From an uncultured Bacilli bacterium (lineage in GTDB: Bacteria > Bacillota_I > Bacilli_A > RF39 > UBA660), in assembly GCA_947624845.1 (NCBI GenBank), contig CANQMB010000009.1, forward strand, positions 1-19,518: a DNA stretch of 19,518 bases, given 5' to 3'. Made by a program: the position numbers and the translations under genes. Each line of letters starts with the position of its first letter. Within the stretch, counting starts at the first letter, position 1. Shown here one piece after another: positions 7,181-14,233 of this stretch. The notes beneath the pieces are model-generated. The model was not told where the DNA came from, searched no databases, and was given only the letters and a program-made list of their open reading frames with translations.

Positions 7181-7267
7181 TTAATAATCTATATTCTCCA
7201 ATTTTCCATCTCGATTCATGGATCGAAAAAATTCCTTTTTCTTTTTTAAATATGAAAAGCGATACAT
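7181..7267 (-). CDS. Possible 28-aa small ORF between T-box and serS
   Basis: ATG at 7267 is preceded by a perfect AGGAGG at optimal 6-base spacing, the best ribosome site in the window. The product MYRFSYLKKKKEFFRSMNRD plus eight more residues is basic and ends with TAA, 31 bases before the serS ATG. It is downstream of the T-box terminator, so it would be translated only when serS is read. It could be a real microprotein, a coupling leader or chance. It contains two serine codons (TCA, TCC), which is no enrichment for a serine-sensing leader peptide. The strong ribosome site is the main evidence. Confidence 0.5.
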   Translation of the reverse strand: MYRFSYLKKKKEFFRSMNRDGKLENIDY

Positions 7268-7287
7268 AAAATTCCTCCTAAAAATAA

Positions 7288-7473
7288 GAAAAAAAGGATA
7301 TTGCAAGGAGCGAAGAGTCGCGGTGCCATCCTTTTCTTTTCTTAATTTGATAACGGATTTCCCGGAAATAACATCATCTATAGGGGAGATAAATAAGTGT
7401 TTTTATTCGTTTACACCAACCACGAACTCTCTTTGTAAAAACTTTTCTTATTATTATCCCTAATCGCAGATTT
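7288..7473 (-). ncRNA. T-box riboswitch upstream of serS
   Basis: The minus strand contains AAGGATGGCACCGCG (7319-7333), a close variant of the T-box core in which UGGC would pair with the uncharged tRNA end. The antiterminator is AAGGA (7329-7333) with TCCTT (7305-7309), plus GCGA (7318-7321) with TCGC (7310-7313). The competing terminator pairs ATCCTTTT with AAAAGGAT (7292-7299 and 7328-7335) before a T run; it shares the AAGGA arm, so the two are exclusive. Stem I (about 7380-7466) shows AGAGAG and GGTTGGTG in its upper part. Its basal helix pairs TAGGG with CCCTA, next to a loop with TCT (7387-7389), a serine codon that fits serS. Low charged tRNA-Ser should permit read-through. Confidence 0.93.
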
Positions 7474-7479
7474 GTTATT

Positions 7480-7508
7480 ATTATAAACAAAAATTTCTAA
7501 TTTTACAA
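7480..7508 (-). promoter_or_regulatory. Promoter of the T-box-serS transcript
   Basis: The minus strand has TTGTAA (7503-7508), a 17-base spacer and consensus TATAAT (7480-7485). Transcription would begin near 7473, just before stem I of the T-box. Confidence 0.85.
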
Positions 7509-7520
7509 GTATTTTTCAAA

Positions 7521-7541
7521 AGAAAAAAGGCTAATGAGCCT
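7521..7541 (-). terminator. spoVS terminator
   Basis: AGGCT (7537-7541), a 4-base loop and AGCCT (7528-7532) on the minus strand are followed by a T run. The spoVS stop TAG (7531-7533) is inside the hairpin. Confidence 0.8.
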
Positions 7542-7791
7542 CTATAATTAATTTAATCGCAGTACGTTCTTCCCCATCAATAGCAATATCTGTAAAAGCA
7601 GGGATACAAACAAGATTCTTACCGGATGGTGCTACAAACCCTCGAGCAATCGCAATTGCTTTTATTGCCTGATTTAATGCACCTGCTCCTACTGCTTGAA
7701 TCTCTACACTACCTTTTTCTCTAAATACATTAGCCAGTGCCCCAGCGACACTATTGGGATTCGATTTGGATGAAACTTTAAGTGTTTCCAT
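7531..7791 (-). CDS. spoVS: Stage V sporulation protein S family (SpoVS)
   Basis: An 86-residue protein that matches SpoVS over its full length: METLKVSSKSNPNSVAGALA, then VEIQAVGAGALNQAIKAIAIARGFVAPSG, and an acidic/aliphatic end. SpoVS is a small Alba-like nucleic-acid-binding-type fold. In B. subtilis its loss affects coat assembly and septation at sporulation, but homologues also occur outside clear spore formers, so sporulation cannot be claimed from it. GGAGG lies 7 bases before the ATG. The gene appears monocistronic, with its own hairpin at the stop codon. Upstream only a TATAAT is convincing; I could not find a sigma-H type promoter. Confidence 0.96.
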   Translation of the reverse strand: METLKVSSKSNPNSVAGALANVFREKGSVEIQAVGAGALNQAIKAIAIARGFVAPSGKNLVCIPAFTDIAIDGEERTAIKLIIEAH

Positions 7792-7817
7792 GATTTTTCC
7801 TCCTTCTATTTTTAGTC

Positions 7818-7823
7818 ATTATA
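7818..7823 (-). promoter_or_regulatory. Possible -10 box of spoVS
   Basis: TATAAT on the minus strand, 27 bases before the ATG. The base run 17 bases upstream (TCTCTT) is a poor -35, so this is a tentative call. Confidence 0.35.
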
Positions 7824-7881
7824 AATATATGAAGAAAAGAAAGAGATATGACAAAATAAATGGGTTCCACTTCTTTTATTT

Positions 7882-10800
7882 TTATAAAATTTTTTCTAAT
7901 TTTTCATCCAAAATTGAATACAGATAACAAGAAATTTTTTTAGAAGTTCTTTTAGCTAAAGCCCGTTTATATCCTTCCAATTGATCTTTATACTTTTTAT
8001 CATCAATATTTTTTAATTTATAATCAACAATGATCATCTCTTCCTTTTTTTCTATTAATAAATCAATAACCCCATTAGAAACACTATGTTCATCGACATC
8101 AATAAATTCATATTCTTTGATTATTTTTTCATCTAAATTTTCTTTGATGAAAGGTTGACTTAAAAAAGCCTCAATTTTATTCTTTACAAAATCATCTAAC
8201 CCTTCATAATCTGGATTCTTGAAATCCATAAACTCTAAAATTTCATGAATTTTCGTTCCCATATTTAGTAAGTTTTGTTTTTCAGCAGATAAGAGTTTTC
8301 CACTTTCTTTAGAATAATGACTCTTTTCTAATTCTTTTTCTTCGATCGATATTTCTTTTACAAGAATCTTTTCTGCCTCTTCTATCGTTTTATTAACAAA
8401 AGATGGAGATTTCAGATAATCTTTCGTCACACAAACATCGACATCTTCCATATAGGGTTGTAAAGCGCTTATTTGTGAATAAATCATATTCGCAAAGGAA
8501 CGAAACTTTTCCTTTTCTTTTAAAAATTCCTCATCTTCTGGCAAAATCAAAATCATCTTCTCACAGCATCGAGTAAGCGCTACATACAAAAGACGAATCT
8601 TCTCTCCAATTTCCTCTCTTAAAACACTTTCTTTTAATAAAAATTTTAAAATCGTAGGTTTCATTTCTTCGATATTAGATGGAATCACAATAGGATAAAC
8701 AGGATCATAAAGAATGGAATCATTCATATCTTGTAAATTAAATTTAGAAGTAAAAGAAGCAAAATAACAAATCGGAAACTCTAATCCTTTCGATTTGTGA
8801 ATAGTCATAATCTTACAACTATTTTCCTCTTCTTGATTCATATTAAAACTTAAATCTTGTTCTTTTTCATACAGTGTATCTAAATACTGACTGAATTCTT
8901 CTATTCCATATCCCTTATCTACAAGCTCTTTTAATAATTCATAAAAATATTCTAAACGGACCTCAGAAGATTTAATATTTTCAGTAGTAATTAATTTTTC
9001 ATAAATAGAAAAAGTTTGAATGAGACGTTGATAAAAAGACAATGGACTTTCTTGTTCTAAGTATGAAACTAAAGATTGAGCCTTTTGATAAGCTGGCAAT
9101 TTTTCTAACTGATTACTAGAAAACGCTTGAAAAATCTCTTCATCTTCTATAGCAAATAAATAACTTCTAGAAACAGAAAGCAAAGAATATCGAAATTCTG
9201 TATCCAATTTTTTATCTTTTAGTTTTAAAACTAATTTTATCAAGTGATTCATAATAAAGATATCCATACTATTTTTTAAATTTTCATCTTTATAAATAGA
9301 TAGAGGTATTTTTTTATATTCGAATATTTTTTTGTAAAGTTCAAAATTTTTACTTTTATCTAGTAAAATACAAATATCTGAATATTGAATGGGACGAACT
9401 TTTTTTAAGTCTCGATCAAAGATAGGATATTGCTCTTTTATTTTCTGATTAATATCATCTGCAATTAAAAATATTTCTTTTTCTTCCTTATTTCCTTTTA
9501 AATCCACTGGATATTTTTTAATTTCCAATTGATAATTTTTCTCTGTTTTTCCTTCTTGAATATACATTTTATTCCCAAAGATCATCTGATGAGATTCTTT
9601 GTAGTTCGCACCACCAATTTCTAGATTCATCAGTTGATTAAATAATAAGTTAATATCGTCTAATACTTCTTGACGAGATCGAAAATTTTGATTTAAATCT
9701 ATTTTAATTCCTCCCAAATGATTTTGAAAAGATTCATACTTTTGTTTAAAAATATTGGGATTGGCATTTCTAAACCGATAGATTGATTGTTTAATATCAC
9801 CAACCATATAGACATTATTATGAGAAATTTTTTCAATAAACAACTCTTGTAAATCGTTATTATCTTGATACTCATCAATCATAATTTCATCAAATTGATT
9901 CATCAGTTGTTCTCGTATATCTGAATGTTCCTCCACAAGTTGAATTGCCATTTTAAAAATATCAATAAATGTATAAAGTTCCTCTTCTTTTTTGACTTGT
10001 TCAACTTTTTGATGTAGCTTCTTTAAAATAGAGATCAATATTTCCATGTTTTCTTTCGTCGAAAGAAGTTCTGTTTTTATCTGTTCCTCATTTTCATATA
10101 TAAAATATTCTTTCATTTCTTTTAATAAAGAATGAATTTCTTCTTTTATTTTTTTTTCGTATTCCCCATAATTTTTGTTGACTCTAGGAAGAGAAATCTC
10201 TATCTGAGCTTTCATTTTTTCATAAGATTTTTCTTGTAAGAAAGAGGACAAATCTTTATATTTTTCAATTTCTTTTTGATCTAGAGAAGCTTTTAATTTT
10301 TCAAAGAGAGTTTCTATTTTCTCTTTCTTTTTTTCTATGAGCAAGAAATACTCTGTAATGATTTGATTTATATAAGAGTCTGAATAATAAGTATCCATAT
10401 ACGTATTTAAATATGTAGATAAGTCATAGCGAAGAAGAAGTTTATGGTATAAATTTAGAATATTTTTCTTTAAAATTTGATCATCTTTTACACAAAAAGT
10501 TTGGATAAATTTAAAAAAAGATTCCTCTTCTTGGTCATAGAATTCTTCTAGAATATCGTCTAGAATTTTTTCTTCTTTGAATTCTATAAAAATAGCATCC
10601 GAAATTTTAATATGATCAGAAATATTAAATGCCATATGATATTTTTTGACAAGATTGAGTGCAAAGGAATCGAATGTTGTAATATACGCTCTATCTAATT
10701 TTTCTACTTCTTGATTTAAATTTTCTGCAAGTAATTTTTTACGAATTCGATCTTTCATCTCTTTAGCAGCGGCATGAGTAAAGGTCAAAATAAGCAACCG

Positions 10801-10941
10801 ATCGATCGATGTTTTTTCTTTTACTTTTCTCAGTACGCGTTCACTTAAAACAGCAGTTTTTCCACTGCCAGCACCAGCACTGACAATGATATTTTGCCCC
10901 TCTTCTCTAATAGCCCTCATTTGTTCTTCTGTCCAATTCAT
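7882..10941 (-). CDS. addA: AddA helicase-nuclease subunit
   Basis: ATP-dependent 3'-5' helicase/exonuclease subunit of AddAB, which resects double-strand breaks for RecA-dependent repair. UvrD-type motifs are in order: Walker A AGAGSGKT (22-29), TFTHAAAKEMKDRI (about 53-66), Walker B IDEYQD (355-360), GDIKQSIYRFR (381-391), then IMTIHKSKGLEFP and LLYVALTRC in the second half. The C-terminal RecB-type nuclease shows GVID (D960) and VDYK (D973, K975). At 1019 residues it is shorter than B. subtilis AddA (about 1230), but no core motif is missing. It starts 4 bases after the addB stop. The nearest purine-rich ribosome site is unusually far upstream, so translation probably depends on coupling to addB. 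Confidence 0.95.
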   Translation of the reverse strand: MNWTEEQMRAIREEGQNIIVSAGAGSGKTAVLSERVLRKVKEKTSIDRLLILTFTHAAAKEMKDRIRKKLLAENLNQEVEKLDRAYITTFDSFALNLVKKYHMAFNISDHIKISDAIFIEFKEEKILDDILEEFYDQEEESFFKFIQTFCVKDDQILKKNILNLYHKLLLRYDLSTYLNTYMDTYYSDSYINQIITEYFLLIEKKKEKIETLFEKLKASLDQKEIEKYKDLSSFLQEKSYEKMKAQIEISLPRVNKNYGEYEKKIKEEIHSLLKEMKEYFIYENEEQIKTELLSTKENMEILISILKKLHQKVEQVKKEEELYTFIDIFKMAIQLVEEHSDIREQLMNQFDEIMIDEYQDNNDLQELFIEKISHNNVYMVGDIKQSIYRFRNANPNIFKQKYESFQNHLGGIKIDLNQNFRSRQEVLDDINLLFNQLMNLEIGGANYKESHQMIFGNKMYIQEGKTEKNYQLEIKKYPVDLKGNKEEKEIFLIADDINQKIKEQYPIFDRDLKKVRPIQYSDICILLDKSKNFELYKKIFEYKKIPLSIYKDENLKNSMDIFIMNHLIKLVLKLKDKKLDTEFRYSLLSVSRSYLFAIEDEEIFQAFSSNQLEKLPAYQKAQSLVSYLEQESPLSFYQRLIQTFSIYEKLITTENIKSSEVRLEYFYELLKELVDKGYGIEEFSQYLDTLYEKEQDLSFNMNQEEENSCKIMTIHKSKGLEFPICYFASFTSKFNLQDMNDSILYDPVYPIVIPSNIEEMKPTILKFLLKESVLREEIGEKIRLLYVALTRCCEKMILILPEDEEFLKEKEKFRSFANMIYSQISALQPYMEDVDVCVTKDYLKSPSFVNKTIEEAEKILVKEISIEEKELEKSHYSKESGKLLSAEKQNLLNMGTKIHEILEFMDFKNPDYEGLDDFVKNKIEAFLSQPFIKENLDEKIIKEYEFIDVDEHSVSNGVIDLLIEKKEEMIIVDYKLKNIDDKKYKDQLEGYKRALAKRTSKKISCYLYSILDEKLEKIL

Positions 10942-10945
10942 ATTA

Positions 10946-13225
10946 TCACGCTACTTCCTCGATATTTAAATATACAAAATCTTTTTCTAAAACAAAACAT
11001 AAATCACGATACTTACAATATTTACAAGAAATATTCTCCTTATTCAACACCTTAGGATTAATCGGGAAATCCCCTTCTAAAATATGATCTTTCGCTTCCT
11101 CAATTTTTTTCTCAACAACCGTTAATAATTCTTCTTTTTCTTCCCAAGATAAAAGTTTACTAGACTTGGCGAAAGTAAAATCTTTTTTCTGTTTTAATCC
11201 CTGAATAAAATCACTATTTTGATAACTATTGTCTAATTTTTTAATAATTTCTTCTTCCTCGATCGTATAACCATCTAACTTTAAAGTATTTCTTTTTTCC
11301 CCAAATTTCTTTTTAGGAAGAAGAATATTTTGATAATAGAAACCAGCAAAAATAGGATTGGTAAAAGGAAGTGTCTTTTCAATCAAATATAAATAAATAG
11401 GCAACTGCATATTTAATCCAAAGCGAACTTTTTGAAAATTGGTATCATACTGACCACTTTTATAATCGACAATCGCAAAATAATGATCTTCCACTTGACT
11501 ATAAACCATAATTTTATCGATTGTTCCTTTTAAAATTACAGACAGCTTTCCCTTCTCTATGGGATACTTTAACGTATGTTCCAAATACTGGTTTTGAAAT
11601 AAAGTATACTCTTTTTGATTTCTAATCTCATGTAACGTCTGTTTTAAATCTTCTTTTAATATTTTTAAGAAAAATTTCTCTTTAGTGGTAAATTCTTTTT
11701 CTTCTTGGAACCGAGCAAAAAAGATTTCTAAATCAAAATCATCACAAAACATATATTTTAAAGCTTCATGAAACATCGTTCCAATGCTTGCCTGAAAACT
11801 TTCTACAAAAGGATCTAATTTTAAAATGTGATTTACATAATACTTAAACCCACATAAATAGTAGTTTTGCAAGTGAGTATAAGAAAGAGTAAGTTGGGGT
11901 TTTAAGTAATTTTGTATAGCAAGAGAATCAATTCCCGTAAAACTAGAAGAATAAGTGTGATATTTAATATCTCGATAAGTATTATAAAGACGTACTAAAG
12001 TTGAATCATAGCTATTATATTTATAATATCGATCTAATTTCTTAGCAAGTACCAATTGATTATATAAATTAGAATAAGAATAAAAATCTTCATTTATAGA
12101 AATGGACTTGATCGAAAGAAAATCTAAAAAGAAAGATTTTGAATAAGTATGAAAAGAATCTTTTTTAGGATAACTTAAAGTAAGATGAGGAAGACTTTGA
12201 AACTTTTTCTTGAAGTACTCTTTTTCTCTTTGATTTTTCTCATCCGTAGTGTAAAGTAAAACTTCCTCTTTTTCTAAATCTAAAATATAGTGATCATCTT
12301 GTTCATATTTAGGAAAGCTTTCTTGATTGAATCCTAGGAAAAAAACATATTCATCTTCTTCCAAAAAAGAGAATAAAGAAGAAATTTGTACAGCTTCTTG
12401 AAAAACATAAGGCTTATAGAATGTATTTTTTAATCGATCAATTAAAATTTTATTCTTAATTTCGCCTTCTTCTAAAAAAGAAAGTTCCGATAATATTTGA
12501 ATTAATTTTTTATAAACAGGATCGTCGTTTTTCAAATCCAAAATTCCTGTCTTTAAATATTTTTGAATTTGTGGAAACTCATATAAAGAATATTTCACAG
12601 GATCTTCTACTGGAATTTGAAATAGAGAAAATATATGTTTTAAAAGATAAGGATACCTTTCATCCACATTCATCAAATGAATTTTAGAAAGAGGAACTTT
12701 TTGATCAATTAACTTTCGAATGTGAGAAGCAACAAAAACCAATTCTTCTTCTAGATCATTTGCCTCATATGCAACTTTGGGAAGAGGATATTTTTCTTCA
12801 AAAGATACAAAAGTGGCCTTTAATTTTTTGAATACTTCTTCTTCATATTTTTCTAAATGCTCCTCTGGATAGACAAAAATTTCTTTTCTTTTTAAATATT
12901 TCGAAAATTGAGGAGAAAAAACCAATAGTTTATGATCGATTAATTCTTTTTTTAAAGCCCTTAAGTGCCTCAATTTTTTATTTTGATACTCTCGATCTTC
13001 AATACAGTACATATTTTCCAAATATTTTTTGCAAACATCCAAGTGATAATGATATTTTTCTTGCAAATAAAAATACGCCTTTTCATCATAGGAAAAAAAA
13101 TAGTGTGAAAAAAATTCTTGCTTAGTCATAAATTTTACATCCGCAACTTCTGATGTAGATTGTTTAAGTAAAGCTTCTTTCACTTCGTTTGAGGCAATAA
13201 TTAATTTTCCTTTTTGCGTATTCAT
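10946..13225 (-). CDS. addB: AddB-type nuclease subunit, short form
   Basis: Second subunit of the AddAB break-resection enzyme. With ATG 13225 it has 759 residues against about 1160 in B. subtilis. The start is set by AGGTG 6 bases upstream; the GTG at 13234 lies inside that ribosome site. The C-terminal half is clear: a RecB-like nuclease with H486 (MFHEAL), D570 (GTIDKI), D587 and K589 (VDYKSG), and the AddB iron-sulfur cysteines C458, C734, C737 and C743 (CKYCKYRDLC). The N-terminal half lacks any Walker A motif and is reduced. B. subtilis AddB itself has a helicase fold without unwinding activity, so the reduction is plausible. It lies directly before addA. Confidence 0.9.
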   Translation of the reverse strand: MNTQKGKLIIASNEVKEALLKQSTSEVADVKFMTKQEFFSHYFFSYDEKAYFYLQEKYHYHLDVCKKYLENMYCIEDREYQNKKLRHLRALKKELIDHKLLVFSPQFSKYLKRKEIFVYPEEHLEKYEEEVFKKLKATFVSFEEKYPLPKVAYEANDLEEELVFVASHIRKLIDQKVPLSKIHLMNVDERYPYLLKHIFSLFQIPVEDPVKYSLYEFPQIQKYLKTGILDLKNDDPVYKKLIQILSELSFLEEGEIKNKILIDRLKNTFYKPYVFQEAVQISSLFSFLEEDEYVFFLGFNQESFPKYEQDDHYILDLEKEEVLLYTTDEKNQREKEYFKKKFQSLPHLTLSYPKKDSFHTYSKSFFLDFLSIKSISINEDFYSYSNLYNQLVLAKKLDRYYKYNSYDSTLVRLYNTYRDIKYHTYSSSFTGIDSLAIQNYLKPQLTLSYTHLQNYYLCGFKYYVNHILKLDPFVESFQASIGTMFHEALKYMFCDDFDLEIFFARFQEEKEFTTKEKFFLKILKEDLKQTLHEIRNQKEYTLFQNQYLEHTLKYPIEKGKLSVILKGTIDKIMVYSQVEDHYFAIVDYKSGQYDTNFQKVRFGLNMQLPIYLYLIEKTLPFTNPIFAGFYYQNILLPKKKFGEKRNTLKLDGYTIEEEEIIKKLDNSYQNSDFIQGLKQKKDFTFAKSSKLLSWEEKEELLTVVEKKIEEAKDHILEGDFPINPKVLNKENISCKYCKYRDLCFVLEKDFVYLNIEEVA

Positions 13226-13242
13226 TGAAATCACCTAGTTTG

Positions 13243-13248
13243 ATTATA
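13243..13248 (-). promoter_or_regulatory. Possible -10 box of addBA
   Basis: A consensus TATAAT lies between the rpmF terminator and addB. It has no good -35 and would leave a leader of only about 11 bases, with the start falling in the ribosome site. Some promoter is needed here, but this one is uncertain. Confidence 0.3.
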
Positions 13249-13260
13249 TAATAATTTAAA

Positions 13261-13295
13261 CAAAAATAAAAGATGCGATCTATTCAGCATCTTTT
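13261..13295 (-). terminator. rpmF terminator
   Basis: AAAAGATGC (13287-13295) and GCATCTTTT (13268-13276) form a 9-bp stem on the minus strand with a 10-base loop, followed by TATTTTTG. The rpmF stop TAG (13280-13282) is in the loop, and the last residues DA of L32 are encoded by the stem. Confidence 0.92.
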
Positions 13296-13486
13296 GCAAT
13301 TACTGTCTTTTTTTTATAACTACCACATTTTTTGCAAACACGATGTGGTTTGATTTTTTCTCCACAAGTTGGACATGTTACCACAGTTGGCGCTGTAGTA
13401 GCATTATGCGCTCTTCTCATTCTTTTTCTTGTTTTTGAAACTTTACGGAATGGTACAGCAAATAATTGGATATCTAGTTTTAGCAT
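13280..13486 (-). CDS. rpmF: Ribosomal protein L32 with L27-like N-terminal leader
   Basis: The body AVPFRKVSKTRKRMRRAHNA is the standard L32 sequence. It is followed by a zinc ribbon with C38, C41, C51 and C54 (CPTC...CKKC), a component of the large ribosomal subunit. The only start with a good ribosome site (GAGGAGTG, 5 bases upstream) is ATG 13486, which adds MLKLDIQLF before Ala10. The usual L32 initiator Met directly before AVPF is Phe here, so the leader is not optional. The leader closely matches the MLKLNLQFF extension of Firmicutes L27 that Prp removes, and cleavage after Phe9 would restore the usual mature L32 N-terminus. The product has 68 residues. It is 4 bases downstream of yceD in the usual DUF177-rpmF order. 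Confidence 0.95.
   Translation of the reverse strand: MLKLDIQLFAVPFRKVSKTRKRMRRAHNATTAPTVVTCPTCGEKIKPHRVCKKCGSYKKKTVIAKDAE
13460..13486 (-). other. Putative Prp protease leader of L32
   Basis: Nine codons encode MLKLDIQLF immediately before AVPFRK. Hydrophobic and Gln positions (L2, L4, Q7, F9, then Ala) coincide with the known L27 leader of S. aureus-type bacteria. Cleavage is inferred, not observed. Confidence 0.65.
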
Positions 13487-13490
13487 TTTA

Positions 13491-13967
13491 TCACTCCTCT
13501 CCAAAATCTTTTAGTAACTCACTAAAAGGACTTTCTTTTTTTACTTGTTCTTCTTCGGAAACTAATTTCCAGCCATCCCCATGAAATTGACTGAAATCTG
13601 ACACTTCAGTAAACTTTAAGGGAATCTCTAGTACTATATTTTCCCACAAAAACTCTTTTAAATCAAGAGTATTTTCCTCTTTTTTGGAATTTTCTTCTAT
13701 ATTTTGGGAAATTTCTATAGAAAATGGATAAGAAACTTCTTCTAAAGAAATTGCATCTTCTAAAATCATGATCCCTTTTACTTTTAAATGAATTTCAATT
13801 TCTTCACTTTTTCTTTCTAATTTTCCAGAAACAAAAACCTCTTTTAAATCAAGAAGAGACGTATTTTCTAAATCCTCTTTACAAAAATTTACCTCTTGTT
13901 CAATAAGAATTTCTTTTTGATTTCCTTGATTTAAAGCTCTTAAATCAATTTCATTTCTTTCTGCCAT
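13491..13967 (-). CDS. yceD: YceD/YlbN family (DUF177) protein
   Basis: A 158-residue acidic protein placed directly before rpmF, the usual position of DUF177. The recognisable parts are the central strand-rich segment VSGKLERKSEEIEIHLKVKG, EEVSYPFSIEI, and the C-terminal phrase ENIVLEIPLKF before an acidic tail. Family members affect 23S rRNA accumulation and ribosome assembly in bacteria and plants, but the mechanism is not settled. The cysteines common in many homologues after the central strands are absent; one Cys is seen at residue 29. It overlaps the upstream 58-codon ORF by 17 bases. Its last codons carry the ribosome site of rpmF, so the three genes form one unit from promoter 14157-14185. 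Confidence 0.88.
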   Translation of the reverse strand: MAERNEIDLRALNQGNQKEILIEQEVNFCKEDLENTSLLDLKEVFVSGKLERKSEEIEIHLKVKGIMILEDAISLEEVSYPFSIEISQNIEENSKKEENTLDLKEFLWENIVLEIPLKFTEVSDFSQFHGDGWKLVSEEEQVKKESPFSELLKDFGEE

Positions 13968-14127
13968 TCTCTTCCCTCTTTTCTGAACTATTTGAATTCT
14001 TAATTGCTAGTTCTTTTCTTATTTCTTCAAAAGTGATATGAGGTAGAGATTTTTTCTTATTAATACGATAGTTTGATTCTTTTCCTGTAATAAAATCATA
14101 TGGCGATTGATAAAATTTTAAGCTCAT
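13951..14127 (-). CDS. Small protein of unknown function, 58 aa, upstream of yceD
   Basis: ATG 14127 follows GGGGAG at 6 bases. The product MSLKFYQSPYDFITGKESNY continues into a basic, hydrophilic stretch with ITFEEIRKELAIKN and ends REENGRKK. There is no signal peptide or membrane segment. It is the first ORF after a good promoter and its end overlaps the yceD start by 17 bases, which favours real, coupled translation. I recognise no family. It could be a small ribosome-associated or regulatory protein given its operon with yceD and rpmF, but that is guilt by association only. Confidence 0.65.
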   Translation of the reverse strand: MSLKFYQSPYDFITGKESNYRINKKKSLPHITFEEIRKELAIKNSNSSEKREENGRKK

Positions 14128-14156
14128 ATAGATCTCCCCTTTTGGCTAGCAGCATT

Positions 14157-14185
14157 ATTTTATCATAATTTTTTTTATTTTACAA
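14157..14185 (-). promoter_or_regulatory. Promoter of the orf58-yceD-rpmF operon
   Basis: The minus strand has TTGTAA (14180-14185), a 17-base spacer and TAAAAT (14157-14162), 29 bases before ATG 14127. Its -35 occupies the same bases as the plus-strand -35 of tmcAL. Confidence 0.8.
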
Positions 14186-14207
14186 CTATTTTAATTCATG
14201 ATATGAT
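14179..14207 (+). promoter_or_regulatory. Promoter of tmcAL-gmk
   Basis: TTTACA (14179-14184), a 17-base spacer and TATGAT (14202-14207), 26 bases before the ATG. It overlaps the divergent promoter by its whole -35 box. Confidence 0.75.
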
Positions 14208-14233
14208 ACAGCTATTAAGAAAAGAGGAAATGT

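Noticed and set aside
7181..7267. Serine-sensing attenuator peptide
   Set aside because: There are only two serine codons among 28 and no run, and control is already explained by the T-box.
7218..7463. Plus-strand 81-codon ORF over the T-box
   Set aside because: It is the complement of the structured leader RNA, with no convincing ribosome site or protein-like composition.
7850..7882. Terminator after addA
   Set aside because: An imperfect inverted repeat (AAAATAAA with TTTATTTT around TGG/CCA) is present, but it has a mismatched bulge and too weak a stem to call.
13226..13234. GTG start for addB three codons upstream
   Set aside because: That GTG is part of the AGGTG ribosome site of ATG 13225.
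13487..13504. Longer L32 from a TTG at 13504
   Set aside because: It lies within the yceD end and across the ribosome site; ATG 13486 has ideal spacing.
13332..13514. Plus-strand 60-codon hydrophobic ORF opposite rpmF
   Set aside because: It is an antisense shadow of a conserved ribosomal protein gene.
2046..13967. Mycoplasma-type code (TGA as Trp)
   Set aside because: miaB, addB and yceD end at TGA at family-appropriate positions and conserved tryptophans are TGG.
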